A DNA stretch of 17,850 nucleotides from Deinococcus cellulosilyticus NBRC 106333 = KACC 11606 (GTDB lineage: Bacteria > Deinococcota > Deinococci > Deinococcales > Deinococcaceae). Each line of letters opens with the position of its first letter. The stretch's first letter is position 1. The notes under the pieces were generated by a model. The model was not told the origin of the DNA and made no database searches. It saw only the letters and a program-made list of their open reading frames with translations. A program made the translations under genes and the position numbers. Location of the stretch: the NCBI RefSeq assembly GCF_007990775.1, contig NZ_BJXB01000056.1, forward strand, positions 1 through 17,850. The letters run 5' to 3'. Below, piece by piece: positions 1 through 6,972 of this stretch.

Positions 1-1
1 G

Positions 2-76
2 GAAAACAAGCCCTACACGCTGCACAACTTCCAGTCCCAGCTCATTGTTCGTGAATCCACAGCGCTGTTGCGCTGA
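2..76 (+). CDS. LacI-family transcriptional regulator, C-terminal end (partial)
   Basis: Only the last 24 codons are inside the window, ending in TGA at 74-76. The visible tail reads NFQSQLIVRESTALLR. A '(L/I)(I/V)VRES(T)' segment close to the C-terminus is typical of LacI/GalR-family repressors, where it closes the sugar-binding domain. The DNA-binding helix-turn-helix is outside the window. The gene lies directly upstream of a sugar transporter and glycosidase operon on the same strand, and two LacI-type palindromes follow it (137-150, 157-166). It is therefore the likely local, sugar-responsive repressor of that operon. The family call rests on a short tail plus context, and the inducer is unknown. 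Confidence 0.8.
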   Translation, partial: ENKPYTLHNFQSQLIVRESTALLR

Positions 77-136
77 GTCCGCAAGGCTCTTTCACGGAGG
101 TTTCAGGGTCCATGACATAAAACCCACCAGCCCACC

Positions 137-150
137 TGAAAGCGGTTTCA
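137..150. promoter_or_regulatory. LacI-family-type operator 1
   Basis: TGAAAGCGGTTTCA: arms TGAAA/TTTCA around a central CpG. It matches the LacI/CcpA-type operator pattern TGWAARCGYTWNCW at 13 of 14 positions. It lies between the regulator gene and the binding-protein gene, where a repressor would block the operon promoter. A nearly identical site occurs at 6493-6506. I could not fix the operon's -35/-10 boxes: TAAAGT at 171-176 is a possible -10, but its -35 is poor. Confidence 0.65.
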
Positions 151-156
151 ACTGGT

Positions 157-166
157 CAAACGTTTG
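157..166. promoter_or_regulatory. LacI-family-type operator 2
   Basis: CAAACGTTTG is a perfect 10-bp palindrome with a central CpG. It has the same core as PurR/LacI-family operators (AAACGTTT). Its centre is 18 bp from that of the first operator. The two sites may bind one repressor cooperatively or two different family members. Confidence 0.5.
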
Positions 167-216
167 CTCTTAAAGTCGTCTCGACATTCTTGAAGAGGAA
201 TGAAGTGGAGGAAAGT

Positions 217-1455
217 ATGAAGAAAGCTCTCGGTCTGTTTGTTGTTCTTGCCCTTGGTAGTGCCGCTCAAGCTGCCACCCTCACCGTCAACTGCTTCTCC
301 AACCTGAACGAACCCATCGAAGCAGCCATCCCCATGTGGAACAAACTCCACCCAAACGACCCCATCAAGGTCAACACCCTGGCTTACGGTGACCACCACA
401 ACGCCCTGACCACCGCCCTGGCCACTGGCTCCGGCGCCGGGGACATTGCCTGCGTGGAAATCGGCTTCGTTGCCAAGTTCGGTGAGTCTGGCGGTCTGGA
501 AGACCTGGGCAAAGCCCCCTACAGCGCCAAACAGCACCAGAAACTGATCACCGAGTACGCATGGGCTCAAGCCACCAACGCTGACGGCGGCATGTATGTG
601 TTCCCCGTGGACATCGCCCCCGGCACCCTGTTCTACCGCGACGACATCCTCAAGAAAGCTGGCGTGTCCACTGGCGCACTGACCAAGAGCTGGGAAAGCT
701 ACATCGACGCTGGTAAGAAGATCAAAGAGAAGACCGGCGCTTACCTGCTCCACAACGCTGGCTTCATTGCCCGCGCCTACGTCCGCGCCAACATCGCCAA
801 AGGCGAGAGCCTCTACTTCGATGCCAAGGGCAACCCTGTCCTGAACAGCGCCCGCTTCGTGAAAGCAGCACAGCTGGCCAAAGCTGCCCGTGACGCCAAA
901 CTCGACGCCAACGTCGGTGAGTGGAGCCCCGAGTGGACCGACGGCCTGAACAAAGGCAAGATTGCCACCCAGCCCTTCGGCGCCTGGTTCGAAGGCACCA
1001 TGCAGGGCCTCGTTCCCGAAACCAAAGGCAAGTGGCGCGCCATTGACCTGCCCGGCAAGAGCTACGCCACCTGGGGCGGAAGCTTCCTGGCCATCCCCAA
1101 GCAGAGCAAGAACAAAGACCTGGCCTGGGAATTCATCAAGTTCTACGCCCTGAACAAGGACGTGCAGCTCAACAGCTTCAAGGCCATCTCCGCTCTGCCT
1201 TCCCTCAAAGCTGCCCAGAAAGATGCCCTCCTCAAGCAACCCGTGGCCTTCCTCGGTGGTCAGACCACTGCCCGCAACATGTGGGTCCGCGCTGCCAACA
1301 ACACCATCCCCTTCGATGCCAACAAGTTTGACTCCGTGGCAGACGACGCTTTCGGCGCTGCTCTGACCAAGATCCTGAACGACGGAGCCGACATCAAGGC
1401 TGCTCTGGACGAAGCCCAGACCCTCGTTGAGCGTCGCGTCAAGCGCGGCAACTAA
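217..1455 (+). CDS. ABC transporter sugar-binding protein (CUT1 family, extracellular solute-binding family 1)
   Basis: A 412-residue secreted protein that captures a sugar or oligosaccharide outside the membrane and delivers it to the permeases encoded next. A signal peptide spans residues 1-19, with a hydrophobic core and an AQA-A cleavage site. There is no lipobox cysteine, so it should be a free or periplasmic protein rather than a lipoprotein. The mature part starts TLTVNCFSNLNEP and contains the typical family-1 elements: a segment reporting doubtful binding of substrate clusters (ALTTALATGSGAGDIACVE) and FPVDIAPGTLFYRDD. I chose ATG 217 because GGAGG (207-211) sits 5 nt upstream and the signal peptide begins there; an in-frame TTG at 190 gives nine extra residues without a Shine-Dalgarno. 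The GH1 and GH43 neighbours suggest beta-linked oligosaccharides, but the substrate cannot be read from the sequence. Confidence 0.93.
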   Translation: MKKALGLFVVLALGSAAQAATLTVNCFSNLNEPIEAAIPMWNKLHPNDPIKVNTLAYGDHHNALTTALATGSGAGDIACVEIGFVAKFGESGGLEDLGKAPYSAKQHQKLITEYAWAQATNADGGMYVFPVDIAPGTLFYRDDILKKAGVSTGALTKSWESYIDAGKKIKEKTGAYLLHNAGFIARAYVRANIAKGESLYFDAKGNPVLNSARFVKAAQLAKAARDAKLDANVGEWSPEWTDGLNKGKIATQPFGAWFEGTMQGLVPETKGKWRAIDLPGKSYATWGGSFLAIPKQSKNKDLAWEFIKFYALNKDVQLNSFKAISALPSLKAAQKDALLKQPVAFLGGQTTARNMWVRAANNTIPFDANKFDSVADDAFGAALTKILNDGADIKAALDEAQTLVERRVKRGN

Positions 1456-1477
1456 GCTGTAGCGTTTTCGTGCTCTC

Positions 1478-1512
1478 CTCCCCAATGCCTCTACAAGGGA
1501 GGCATTGGGGAG
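1478..1512 (+). terminator. Stem-loop between binding-protein and permease genes
   Basis: A perfect 13-bp inverted repeat (arms 1478-1490 and 1500-1512, 9-nt loop), starting 22 nt after the binding-protein stop. No T-run follows, so it is unlikely to be a full terminator. In other sugar ABC operons such as malE-malF, a stem-loop at this place protects the binding-protein mRNA and lowers downstream expression, giving excess binding protein. Two weaker hairpins follow (1527-1544 and 1551-1578, the latter with one G-U pair) before the next gene at 1616. Confidence 0.6.
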
Positions 1513-1615
1513 CAAAACCTTGAGGGCTGTCCGGAAACAGACAGGCAACATCTGAGAGATTCAAAAGCCACTCTCGGACAGTTCAGAAGAAAGGTGCAAG
1601 AGGGTAAGGAGTTTT

Positions 1616-2605
1616 ATGACCACCACCACCAAAAAAGAGATACAACGGAAGTCCTTCAACTGGAACACCTTCCAGAAGGATGCTGCGCCATACGTTTTTG
1701 TCAGTCCGTTTTTTATTCTGTTCGCCATTTTCGGCCTCTTCCCCATCGTGTTTTCACTGGTGCTGTCCTTCAGCAGCTGGAACTCCGCAAGTGGGCTGTC
1801 CAGCATGAAATACGTGGGCCTGGAGAACTTCACTTTCGTTCTCGGGGACAAAGAGTTCAGAACCACCATCTACAACACGCTGTGGATTGCCATCGTTTCC
1901 GGTCTTCCCCAGCACCTCGTGGCCATTCCGCTGGCCTACATCCTGCACACCCAGGTCAAGCGCTTCAAGCACTTTTTCACTGCCGCCTTCCTGGTGCCTT
2001 ACGTCACCTCGACGGTGGCCATTGCCATCGTGGTTTCCGTGCTCTTCAGTGAGCAACGCGGTGTGGTCAACCAGTTCCTGCTGTGGCTGAACGATTTCCC
2101 CATTCTGGGCTCGATCATCCCTGACAAGGAAGGCGAAAACTACATCAAGTGGACCTTCGACAAGGATTACACCAAGCCCCTGTTGTGCATCCTGATCTTC
2201 TGGCGTTACTTCGGTTACAACACCGTGCTGTACCTCGCCGGTCTGCAGACCATTTCCAGCGACATCTACGAGGCCGCCGAAGTGGACGGTGCCAGCCGCA
2301 TGCAGCAGTTCTGGTACATCACCCTGCCCCTCCTGCGCCCCATCGCTTACTTCGCCACCATCGGCACCGTGGTCGGGAACCTCAACCTCTTCGATGAAGT
2401 GCTGATTCTGCTGTCCGGTCCTCCAGCAGGTGGTCAGGACAACAGTGGTGAAACCATCGGTTACTACATCTACCGCAACGCCTTCATCCTGAACGACATG
2501 GGTGCCGCAGCTGCAACCTCCTGGTTCCTGTTCATTCTGGTGCTCATCGTCACCGTTCTCACCAACCTGGCCTTTGGACGCAGCGCCAACAGCACGGAGG
2601 GCTGA
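1616..2605 (+). CDS. ABC sugar transporter permease, MalF-like
   Basis: A 329-residue inner-membrane subunit of a carbohydrate importer. It has about six hydrophobic segments, the first near residues 24-52. The permease EAA loop, which docks the ATPase, lies at residues 219-238 (EAAEVDGASRMQQFWYITLP) and agrees well with the family pattern EAA---G---------I-LP. AAGGAG at 1606-1611 precedes ATG 1616. The loop between residues 150 and 185 is long and hydrophilic in part, as in MalF-type subunits. The gene sits 160 bp after the binding-protein gene and 2 bp before its partner permease, so it is co-transcribed and forms a heterodimer with that partner. Confidence 0.93.
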   Translation: MTTTTKKEIQRKSFNWNTFQKDAAPYVFVSPFFILFAIFGLFPIVFSLVLSFSSWNSASGLSSMKYVGLENFTFVLGDKEFRTTIYNTLWIAIVSGLPQHLVAIPLAYILHTQVKRFKHFFTAAFLVPYVTSTVAIAIVVSVLFSEQRGVVNQFLLWLNDFPILGSIIPDKEGENYIKWTFDKDYTKPLLCILIFWRYFGYNTVLYLAGLQTISSDIYEAAEVDGASRMQQFWYITLPLLRPIAYFATIGTVVGNLNLFDEVLILLSGPPAGGQDNSGETIGYYIYRNAFILNDMGAAAATSWFLFILVLIVTVLTNLAFGRSANSTEG

Positions 2606-2607
2606 TC

Positions 2608-3474
2608 ATGACCACCACTGTCAAACCCACAAAAGTCCGCTCTCTCGAGCAACGCGCCCTCGGTGGCAAGATTGTCCTCAACGGCATCCTGCTGTTCATG
2701 GCCCTCTTCACCCTGGCCCCTCTGTACCTGATGTTTGTGCTGGCCACCTTTGACAAAGGTCAAACCTTTGACCTGCCTGTCCACATGTGGTTCGGCACCG
2801 ACACGCCCCTCAACTACCAGATCCTGCTGGACAAGGCCAACTTCTGGCGTGCCTTCTGGAACAGCACCTACATCTCCATCATGTCGGTGATCTTCACCCT
2901 GTTCTTCTGCTCCCTGGGTGGATACGCTTTCGCCATGTACGAGTTCAAAGGCAAGAGCGTGATGTTCGGGCTGCTGCTCGGCACCGTGCTGATTCCCAGC
3001 CTGCTCGGCCTTGTTCCCTACTACCTGATCATGCAGCAGATCGGCTGGGTCGGAAAACCCATCGCCCTGTACTTCCCTGGTGCAGCCAACGCTTTTGGGA
3101 TCTTCCTGATGCGCCAGTACATCGTCTCCTCGATTCCCAAAGAACTGATGGAAGCCGCCCGCATTGACGGTTGCAGTGAATTCCGCATCTACTGGAGTGT
3201 TGTGCTGCCCCTGCTCGGCCCCGTGATGGCCACCCTGGGTCTGACCACATTGATCGGTTCCTGGAACAGCTTCTCCAATGCTCTGGTGATGCTGCGTGAG
3301 CAGGAAACCTTCACCCTGCCCCTGGTGCTGCGCAGCCTGCAAGGCCTGAGCACCACCGAATGGGGAGCCCTTTTGCTCGGTACGGCCATCGCCACTGTGC
3401 CCCTCCTGATCCTGTTCGTCTTCACCTCACGTCAGCTGGTGTCCGGAATCACCTCCGGGGCTGTGAAAGGCTAA
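2608..3474 (+). CDS. ABC sugar transporter permease, MalG-like
   Basis: A 288-residue membrane subunit, the second half of the importer channel. The EAA loop is at residues 182-201 (EAARIDGCSEFRIYWSVVLP). The first transmembrane segment is at about residues 22-46, and there are about six in all. Length and layout fit MalG-like CUT1 permeases. The start is 2 bp after the upstream stop, and GGAGG (2597-2601) lies inside the end of the previous gene, so translation is probably coupled. No ATP-binding subunit follows in the operon, and the next gene is a glycosidase. Confidence 0.93.
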   Translation: MTTTVKPTKVRSLEQRALGGKIVLNGILLFMALFTLAPLYLMFVLATFDKGQTFDLPVHMWFGTDTPLNYQILLDKANFWRAFWNSTYISIMSVIFTLFFCSLGGYAFAMYEFKGKSVMFGLLLGTVLIPSLLGLVPYYLIMQQIGWVGKPIALYFPGAANAFGIFLMRQYIVSSIPKELMEAARIDGCSEFRIYWSVVLPLLGPVMATLGLTTLIGSWNSFSNALVMLREQETFTLPLVLRSLQGLSTTEWGALLLGTAIATVPLLILFVFTSRQLVSGITSGAVKG

Positions 3475-3485
3475 GGAATTTCAAC

Positions 3486-4838
3486 ATGACTGTCAAATCT
3501 GCAGAACCCATTCAAAAAATCTCTGCTGAGGGCATGCCCCAGTTTCCCAAGGGCTTCGTGTGGGGAACCGCCACCTCCAGCTTCCAGATCGAAGGTGCAG
3601 CTTTCGAGGATGGCCGCAGCCCCTCCATCTGGGACACCTTCTGTGCCACTGATGGAAAAATCATCGATGGCACCAATGGGGACGTTGCCTGTGACCACTA
3701 CCACCTGTGGGAGCAGGACCTCGACCTGATCAAGAGCCTCGGCGTGCAGGCCTACCGTTTCTCCATCGCCTGGCCCCGCATCATCCCCACCGGAAAAGGT
3801 GAGGTCAACCAGAAGGGCCTTGACTTCTACGAGCGCATCGTGGATGGCCTGATTGAGCGTGGCATTGAACCTCACGTGACCCTGTACCACTGGGATCTTC
3901 CACAGTGCCTGCAGGACATCGGAGGCTGGGAAAACCGTGATGTGGCCTATTACTTCGCAGATTACTGCGCCGTGGTCGCTGACCGTCTGGGAAGCCGCGT
4001 CAAGAGCTATGCCACCTTCAATGAGCCCTGGTGCGTGTCCATCCTCTCCAACGAACTGGGGCACCACGCCCCTGGCAAGTTTGACCGCAAAGCCGCTCTT
4101 GCTGTGGCCCATCACCTTCACCTCGCCCACGGTCTGGCCCTGCAACGCCTGCGTGCCATGAACCTCACCAGTCAACTGGGCATCGTGCTGAACCTGACCC
4201 CTGCCTACCCTGCCACCGAGAGCGAAGCAGACAAAGCAGAAGCCTGGCTTGCTGATGGCAAGGGCAACCGCTGGTTCCTGGACCCCATCCTGAAGGGCTC
4301 CTACCCCCAGGATGTGTGGGACCACTACAGCGAAGATGTGCGCCCCACTGTGCTGCCTGGTGATCTGGAACTTGCTTCGCAGCCAATTGACTTCATGGGC
4401 ATCAACTACTACACCCGTTCTTTTGTTTCCACCGAAGACAAAAAACTGCCCGAAAACACCGAGTACACCGACATGGGCTGGGAAGTCTACCCCAGTGGCC
4501 TCAGCGACCTGCTGATCCGCCTGAATGGGGACTACAACCTGCCCGACCTGTACATCACCGAAAACGGAGCAGCCTACCCCGATGTGGTGGCAGAAGACGG
4601 TCACGTGCACGATGAGGGCCGCGTCAACTACCTGCGTGAGCACTTCAAAGCCGCTCACCAAACCATCGAAGCTGGGGTGCCCCTCAAGGGCTACTTCGTG
4701 TGGTCCCTGATGGACAACTTTGAATGGGCTTTTGGGTACAGCAAGCGCTTCGGTGTGGTCTACGTGGATTACGAATCCCAGAAACGCATCCTGAAAGACA
4801 GCGCATTATGGTATCAGGACTTCCTGAAACAGCAATAA
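3486..4838 (+). CDS. Glycoside hydrolase family 1, beta-glucosidase
   Basis: A 450-residue retaining beta-glycosidase that removes terminal beta-linked glucose (or related sugars) from short oligosaccharides. Visible GH1 signatures: FPKGFVWGTATSSFQIEGA at 20-38, YHWDLPQ at 134-140, TFNEPW at 177-182 with acid/base Glu180, YITENGA at 356-362 with nucleophile Glu359, and the aglycone/glycone-site stretch NFEWAFGY at 411-418. Length is normal for bacterial GH1. No signal peptide is present, so it acts in the cytoplasm on sugars imported by the upstream transporter. ATG 3486 is supported by AAGGAA (3473-3478), which overlaps the upstream stop, and by the GH1 domain beginning 20 residues later. 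Substrate range (cellobiose, xylobiose, other) cannot be told from the sequence. Confidence 0.95.
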   Translation: MTVKSAEPIQKISAEGMPQFPKGFVWGTATSSFQIEGAAFEDGRSPSIWDTFCATDGKIIDGTNGDVACDHYHLWEQDLDLIKSLGVQAYRFSIAWPRIIPTGKGEVNQKGLDFYERIVDGLIERGIEPHVTLYHWDLPQCLQDIGGWENRDVAYYFADYCAVVADRLGSRVKSYATFNEPWCVSILSNELGHHAPGKFDRKAALAVAHHLHLAHGLALQRLRAMNLTSQLGIVLNLTPAYPATESEADKAEAWLADGKGNRWFLDPILKGSYPQDVWDHYSEDVRPTVLPGDLELASQPIDFMGINYYTRSFVSTEDKKLPENTEYTDMGWEVYPSGLSDLLIRLNGDYNLPDLYITENGAAYPDVVAEDGHVHDEGRVNYLREHFKAAHQTIEAGVPLKGYFVWSLMDNFEWAFGYSKRFGVVYVDYESQKRILKDSALWYQDFLKQQ

Positions 4839-6451
4839 CCCCTGCTGAGCTGCAAGCTCACAGGATCGAGAACCCCGTTTTACGGGGTTTTCATCCTGAT
4901 CCGAGCATTCTGCGGGTGGGTGAGGATTTCTATCTGGCGACCTCCACCTTCGAGTGGTTTCCCGGTGTGGAAATCCATCACTCAAAGGATCTGGTGAACT
5001 GGAGGCTGCTGACCCGGCCCCTCACGCGCAAGTCACAGCTGGACATGACCGGGAATCCCGATTCTGGCGGAATCTGGGCCCCCTGCCTGACCCATGATGG
5101 AGAGAAGTTTTACCTGATCTACACCGACGTGAAGCACTGGGGAAACCTGCGGGAGCCTTTCAAAGACACCCACAATTACCTGGTGACCGCAGACAGCATC
5201 GAAGGCCCCTGGAGCGAGCCGATTTACCTGAATTCCAGTGGTTTTGATCCCAGCCTGTTTCACGACGATGACGGCAGGAAGTGGCTCCTCAACATGCTGT
5301 GGGACTGGCGCAATGGCAAGAACCACTTTGCAGGGATTGTGCTGCAGGAGTACGACCCTGTGCAGCAAAAGCTGGTTGGACCTGTCAGGAACATCTTCAA
5401 AGGCTCATCACTGGGTCTGACAGAAGGCCCGCACCTCTACAAAAGGGATGGCTTCTATCACCTGATGGTCGCTGAAGGTGGAACCGGGTACAACCACGCC
5501 GTCACCATGGCAAGGTCCAGAAGCATTGCCGGGCCTTATGAACTTGACCCCTCCTCTCCCCTGCTGACTTCAAAGGATCATCCTGAGTTGCCTCTGCAGA
5601 AAGCCGGTCACGGAAGCCTGACCGACACGCCCTCAGGAGAATGGTATCTGGCCCACCTGTGCGGCAGACCGCTCGAAACCGGAGCACTGGGGCACTGCAT
5701 CCTTGGCCGGGAAACTGCCCTGCAAAAAGTGGAGTGGAATGAAGATGGCTGGCTCAGGCTTGTGGGAGGCAAAAACACCCCCGAACAGTCTGTCCCTGCT
5801 CCTCAACTGCCCCCTCACCCCTGGCCGAAAGAACCCGAAAAGGATGATTTCGATTCAGAGGACCTGAACCCCCACTTTCAGAGCCTGCGCATTCCGGTGA
5901 CTCCAGACTGGCTGAGCTTAACTGAAAGATCCGGACACCTGCGTTTGAAAGGTCAGGAGTCTTTGCTCTCCAGATTCCGTCAGAGCCTGATTGCCAGACG
6001 ACTGCAGGCATTTCATGCTGAAGCAGAAACCTGTGTGGAATTCGAGCCAGACCATTTCCAGCAGATGGCAGGACTGATCGCTTTCTACGATGTGAAACAC
6101 TGGGTTTACCTGAGGGTGAGTCACAGCGAAGAAAACGGCAGGAACCTGCAACTGATCAGCTGTGACGCAGGACAATACGATGAACCCTCAGAAGAAATTC
6201 CTCTGGCAACAGACCAGCAAAAGGTGTGGATGCAGGTGCACTTTGAGCACCAGACCTTCCATTTTGATTATTCGCTGGATGGTCAATCCTGGCAGCGTGT
6301 GGGACCCGATTTCGAGTCCAGAAAACTGTCAGATGATTACGCCAACAATCTGGGCTTCACCGGAGCGTTTGTGGGACTGTGTGCCCAGGACCTCGCGGGC
6401 ACCCGCAAAGCAGCAGACTTTGACTTTTTCCGATACACCGAGCTTCAGTAG
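4808..6451 (+). CDS. xynB: Glycoside hydrolase family 43 beta-xylosidase (XynB-type)
   Basis: A 547-residue cytoplasmic enzyme expected to release xylose from xylo-oligosaccharides by inversion. The five-bladed propeller domain starts at NPVLRGFHPDPS (22-33). Likely catalytic residues are general base Asp31, pKa modulator Asp147 in SSGFDPSLF, and general acid Glu206 in LTEGPHL. A C-terminal beta-sandwich (about 347-547) is the usual GH43 beta-xylosidase accessory domain. The N-terminus is odd. The conserved domain begins directly after the GH1 stop, yet the nearest ATG in frame (4808) lies 31 bp inside the GH1 gene with no Shine-Dalgarno; a rare start (CTG 4850) is possible. A terminator-like hairpin (4871-4891) lies in the first conserved codons. 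Some activity towards arabinosides is common in this family. Confidence 0.9.
   Translation: MVSGLPETAITPAELQAHRIENPVLRGFHPDPSILRVGEDFYLATSTFEWFPGVEIHHSKDLVNWRLLTRPLTRKSQLDMTGNPDSGGIWAPCLTHDGEKFYLIYTDVKHWGNLREPFKDTHNYLVTADSIEGPWSEPIYLNSSGFDPSLFHDDDGRKWLLNMLWDWRNGKNHFAGIVLQEYDPVQQKLVGPVRNIFKGSSLGLTEGPHLYKRDGFYHLMVAEGGTGYNHAVTMARSRSIAGPYELDPSSPLLTSKDHPELPLQKAGHGSLTDTPSGEWYLAHLCGRPLETGALGHCILGRETALQKVEWNEDGWLRLVGGKNTPEQSVPAPQLPPHPWPKEPEKDDFDSEDLNPHFQSLRIPVTPDWLSLTERSGHLRLKGQESLLSRFRQSLIARRLQAFHAEAETCVEFEPDHFQQMAGLIAFYDVKHWVYLRVSHSEENGRNLQLISCDAGQYDEPSEEIPLATDQQKVWMQVHFEHQTFHFDYSLDGQSWQRVGPDFESRKLSDDYANNLGFTGAFVGLCAQDLAGTRKAADFDFFRYTELQ
4871..4893 (+). terminator. Terminator-like hairpin inside the GH43 start region
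   Basis: AACCCCGT / ACGGGGTT form a perfect 8-bp stem (4871-4878, 4882-4889) with a 3-nt loop and a short T-run (4888-4891). It sits 32 bp after the GH1 stop, where an operon terminator would be expected. It also encodes the conserved GH43 residues NPVLRGF, so the structure may be partly a product of protein constraint. It could lower GH43 expression relative to GH1. Confidence 0.4.
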
Positions 6452-6492
6452 AGGATTTTTTCAGCAGAAAGGAGGCAGAGTGATGGACCACC

Positions 6493-6506
6493 TGAAAGCG
6501 CTTTCC
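6493..6506. promoter_or_regulatory. LacI-family-type operator 3, downstream of GH43
   Basis: TGAAAGCGCTTTCC contains a perfect 12-bp palindrome, GAAAGCGCTTTC (6494-6505), with a central CpG. The 12-mer CACCTGAAAGCG reaching into it is identical to that at operator 1 (134-145). It is probably bound by the same repressor. It could control transcription of what follows, act as a roadblock at the operon end, or allow DNA looping with the operators 6.3 kb upstream. Confidence 0.6.
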
Positions 6507-6880
6507 AACAAAAACGTCGTTCCAGATGTGATCTGTCACTCCAGCTTTTCTGAAAGCAGGTCGAAGGCACTTTTGATTTGGAGCCTTCTGTTTTCAAGCA
6601 AGACTGTTTTTCCTTTCTGGACAACAAAACCAGAATCACTTTTCTCTGGCGCACATGAAATTCTGTGCAAGCGCCTTTCAGCCGTTCCCGGACAGATTGC
6701 AGGTTCAAGAGGTCTTTTTTCCTGCCCGGGCCTCCACACAAAACCCTTTCCTGAGATGACCTTTTCAGGACATTTCCCCTCTCCTTCTGGAGAACCCGGT
6801 GGCAGAACAGCGTTGCGGCAGAACCTGTTCTTCCCCGTCTGAACAGACAGGTTCTCATCCCTTTCCATTCCTCAGCGGCA

Positions 6881-6921
6881 GTCTGCGGTGCGAGCGGCAA
6901 ATCCACCGCAGACACTTTTTT
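6881..6921 (+). terminator. Rho-independent terminator upstream of rodA
   Basis: A perfect 10-bp stem, GTCTGCGGTG (6881-6890) with CACCGCAGAC (6904-6913), a 13-nt loop, then T6 at 6916-6921. It ends plus-strand transcription about 50 bp before rodA. The transcript could come from GH43 or from the gene-poor region after it. Confidence 0.75.
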
Positions 6922-6959
6922 GCCTCACCTTCTTTCACACAGCTGCAACCCAAAAGCTT

Positions 6960-6965
6960 TACTCT
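6960..6965 (+). promoter_or_regulatory. rodA -10 box (leaderless type)
   Basis: TACTCT ends 7 nt before ATG 6973, and no Shine-Dalgarno is present. This spacing would put the transcription start at or next to the A of the start codon. No good -35 is visible, so the call rests on position and on the same arrangement at other genes in this window. Confidence 0.45.
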
Positions 6966-6972
6966 GGTACAG

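Larger units (their letters stand above)
6452..6972. other. Gene-poor 520-bp region with serial hairpins
   Basis: No convincing protein gene was seen. A GGAGG (6471-6475) precedes ATG 6483, and the frame stays open to 6842 (119 codons). However, the predicted protein is rich in Ser/Phe/Pro, resembles nothing I know, and loses the G/C-ending codon preference after about 20 codons. Instead there is a run of inverted repeats: TTCTGG/CCAGAA near 6615-6635, GCACA/TGTGC at 6651-6668, TCTCC/GGAGA near 6785, AGAACCTGT/ACAGGTTCT at 6820-6855, and a terminator at 6881-6921. The region holds a LacI-type operator at its left end and the rodA promoter at its right end. It may be a long 3' UTR of the glycosidase operon or a separate structured RNA. 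Confidence 0.45.

Noticed and set aside
148..1551. 467-codon open frame on the minus strand
   Set aside because: It lies antisense to the sugar-binding protein gene and shows no domain I recognise. Its openness follows from the codon bias of the real gene. The plus-strand gene has a Shine-Dalgarno and signal peptide.
3471..4661. 396-codon open frame on the minus strand
   Set aside because: Antisense shadow of the GH1 gene, whose catalytic motifs are all intact on the plus strand.
4724..4807. Upstream extension of the GH43 gene to ATG 4724
   Set aside because: These 28 codons are read inside the conserved end of GH1 in another frame and have no counterpart in GH43 proteins.
6799..6972. 58-codon N-terminal extension of RodA
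   Set aside because: The segment covers hairpins and a terminator, has no membrane or other conserved features, and RodA normally starts near the first membrane segment.
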